The translations under genes were made by a program, and so were the position numbers. The notes beneath the pieces are model-generated. The model saw only the letters and a list, made by a program, of their open reading frames with translations, was not told the DNA's origin and searched no databases. From the NCBI GenBank assembly GCA_029883045.1, contig JAOUJU010000106.1:1-6343 (forward strand): a stretch of DNA of 6,343 nt, in the 5' to 3' direction. Positions 5,039 to 6,343 of this stretch are shown one piece after another. Source of the DNA: Rhodospirillaceae bacterium. Its GTDB lineage: Bacteria; Pseudomonadota; Alphaproteobacteria; Rhodospirillales; Magnetovibrionaceae. Every line of letters starts with the position of its first letter. Positions within the stretch are counted from its first letter, which is position 1.

Positions 5039-6343
5039 TCAGGTGCTGTGTCCTCCGCGGCCAAATTCTGGGTATGCTTCTAAACCCAGTTCGGCTTTAT
5101 CAAGGCCAAGCATTTCATCGTCTTCGCTGGCGCGAATGCCAACAGTCAATTTAAGAAATATCCAAAACACCGCTGAACTAATGGCAACAAATGCACCAAT
5201 TGCCGCAACACCGGTGAACTGGGTTGCAAAGCTAGCATCACCATTAGTTAAAGGAACAGCCATGGTGCCCCAGATGCCCGCAAAAAGGTGAGCGGGAATT
5301 GCGCCAACAACGTCATCAATCTTGAGCTTATCTAAAAGCGGAACCGCAAGCACAACAATGATACCACCAACACCACCAATTAGTATGGCTTCACCGATGC
5401 TCGGTGTATCGGGGCCAGCGGTAATTGAAACCAGACCACCGATTGCACCGTTAAGAGTTAGCGACAGATCAGTCTTTTTATAAAGAAGCTGCGTCAACAT
5501 TGCCGCCGCAACAACACCGCCGGCAGCTGCCATTGATGTGTTTGCATAAATGTTGGCAATTGCAATTGCATCACCAGCAGTTCCAAGTGCTAATTGTGAT
5601 CCGCCGTTAAATCCAAACCAGCCTAACCACAAAATAAAAGTACCAACCGTTGCAAGCGGCATGTTGGCACCGGGGATCGGGTGAACCCGACCGTCAGGTG
5701 CATATTTGCCAAGGCGTGGCCCAAGAATAATTGCACCCATAAGTGCAGCCCAACCACCAGTAGAATGAACAATGGTAGAGCCAGCAAAATCAACAAAGCC
5801 TGCCTCAGAAAGCCAGCCGCCGCCCCACTGCCACGCACCCTCAATCGGGTAAATAAACGCGGTCAACAAAACAACGAATGCTAAAAATGGCCATAGCTTA
5901 ATACGTTCGGCCAAGGTTCCAGAAACAATTGACGCGGCCGTTGCGACAAACACCATTTGGAAGAACCAATCAGATGTTGCCGAATAGGCACCGGAAAAAT
6001 CGCCGCCGGTGGCAGCAGCATCGTCAGCGGCCCACGGTAAAAATGTTCCGATGTAACCACCGTCAACACCCATATACATCAGGTTATAACCAACCGCGTA
6101 AAAGGTAATGCCGGAAACCGCAAACAGAACAATATTTTTCAAACAAATTGTTGCGGTGTTTTTTGATCTGACCAGCCCGGATTCAAGCATGGCAAAACCT
6201 GCGGCCATAAACATAACCAATGCACCGCTAAACAAAAACGAAAACGTGTTAAATACATACTGTGTTTCTGCTTCGACCGCAGCAGATGCGGGCGAACTTG
6301 CAAGCGCAATTATTGCTGCGCCTAATACGCCATATTTTTTTAG
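5039..6343 (-). CDS. amt: Amt-family ammonium transporter with signal peptide (start codon outside window)
   Basis: A second, divergent Amt. The minus-strand frame is open to the right edge, giving 434 visible residues. The first visible residues are LKKYGVLGAAIIALASSPASA, followed by AVEAET: a signal peptide with a likely cleavage after A21, as in E. coli AmtB. The ATG must lie a few codons beyond the edge; an internal TTG at 6235 is not the start because it would remove the signal and part of helix 1. In visible numbering the pore histidines are H193 (AGSTIVH) and H352 (GAIPAHLFAGIWG), with D185, the outer-site W173 (QWGGG), gate F132 and F245, and S249 in GWFGFNGGS. The second histidine is followed by Leu-Phe rather than the Gly of E. 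coli AmtB, which marks another Amt subgroup. The tail (EDDEMLGLDKAELGLEAYPEF) keeps GLD...AY but has no His there. The neighbouring amt is a distant paralogue, not a recent copy. A terminator follows at 4858-4887. Confidence 0.95.
   Translation of the reverse strand, partial: LKKYGVLGAAIIALASSPASAAVEAETQYVFNTFSFLFSGALVMFMAAGFAMLESGLVRSKNTATICLKNIVLFAVSGITFYAVGYNLMYMGVDGGYIGTFLPWAADDAAATGGDFSGAYSATSDWFFQMVFVATAASIVSGTLAERIKLWPFLAFVVLLTAFIYPIEGAWQWGGGWLSEAGFVDFAGSTIVHSTGGWAALMGAIILGPRLGKYAPDGRVHPIPGANMPLATVGTFILWLGWFGFNGGSQLALGTAGDAIAIANIYANTSMAAAGGVVAAAMLTQLLYKKTDLSLTLNGAIGGLVSITAGPDTPSIGEAILIGGVGGIIVVLAVPLLDKLKIDDVVGAIPAHLFAGIWGTMAVPLTNGDASFATQFTGVAAIGAFVAISSAVFWIFLKLTVGIRASEDDEMLGLDKAELGLEAYPEFGRGGHST

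Noticed and set aside
5039..6235. An amt gene starting at 6235
   Set aside because: The codon is TTG inside the first membrane helix. The open frame continues to the window edge and encodes a classic signal peptide, so the real start is upstream.

Overview
The window looks like a core chromosomal stretch of an alphaproteobacterium of moderate to low GC. The order ammonium transporter – ftsK – lolA is one I recall from Rhizobiales-type and related alphaproteobacteria. The protein sequences (FtsK motor and gamma domain, LolA, two Amt proteins) fit that group, but I cannot name a genus. No phage, insertion sequence, CRISPR, tRNA or rRNA signal is visible.

Layout: four of the five genes read on the minus strand. 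From right to left they are an Amt-family ammonium transporter with a cleavable signal peptide (5039-6343, start codon just beyond the right edge), a second and clearly different Amt-family transporter without a signal peptide (3342-4577), the DNA translocase ftsK (369-2762), and the 5' part of lolA (1-391, cut by the left edge and overlapping the ftsK stop by 23 bases). One small plus-strand gene for an unrecognised 67-residue, two-helix membrane protein (3132-3335) sits between ftsK and the second transporter. It meets that transporter tail to tail with only 6 bases between stop codons.

Non-coding signals: the best is a Rho-independent terminator on the minus strand (4858-4887), which ends the upstream amt transcript about 150 bases after its stop codon. 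Further along, about 105 bases before the start of the second amt gene, is a sigma-54-type promoter candidate with a full -24 box (TGGCACG) and an imperfect -12 box (TTGA in place of TTGC). With two inverted repeats upstream of it, this suggests that the second transporter has its own nitrogen-responsive promoter rather than being transcribed with the first. The ftsK-lolA overlap suggests translational coupling.

How the genes work together: ftsK (division and chromosome dimer resolution) and lolA (lipoprotein transport to the outer membrane) are cell-envelope and division housekeeping genes in a probable operon. The two Amt proteins form an ammonium-uptake module with two distinct isoforms. 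No glnK (PII) gene lies between them; one could be upstream of the right edge. I see no convincing new multi-gene system. The points most worth checking are the paired amt isoforms with separate control and the small convergent membrane protein.
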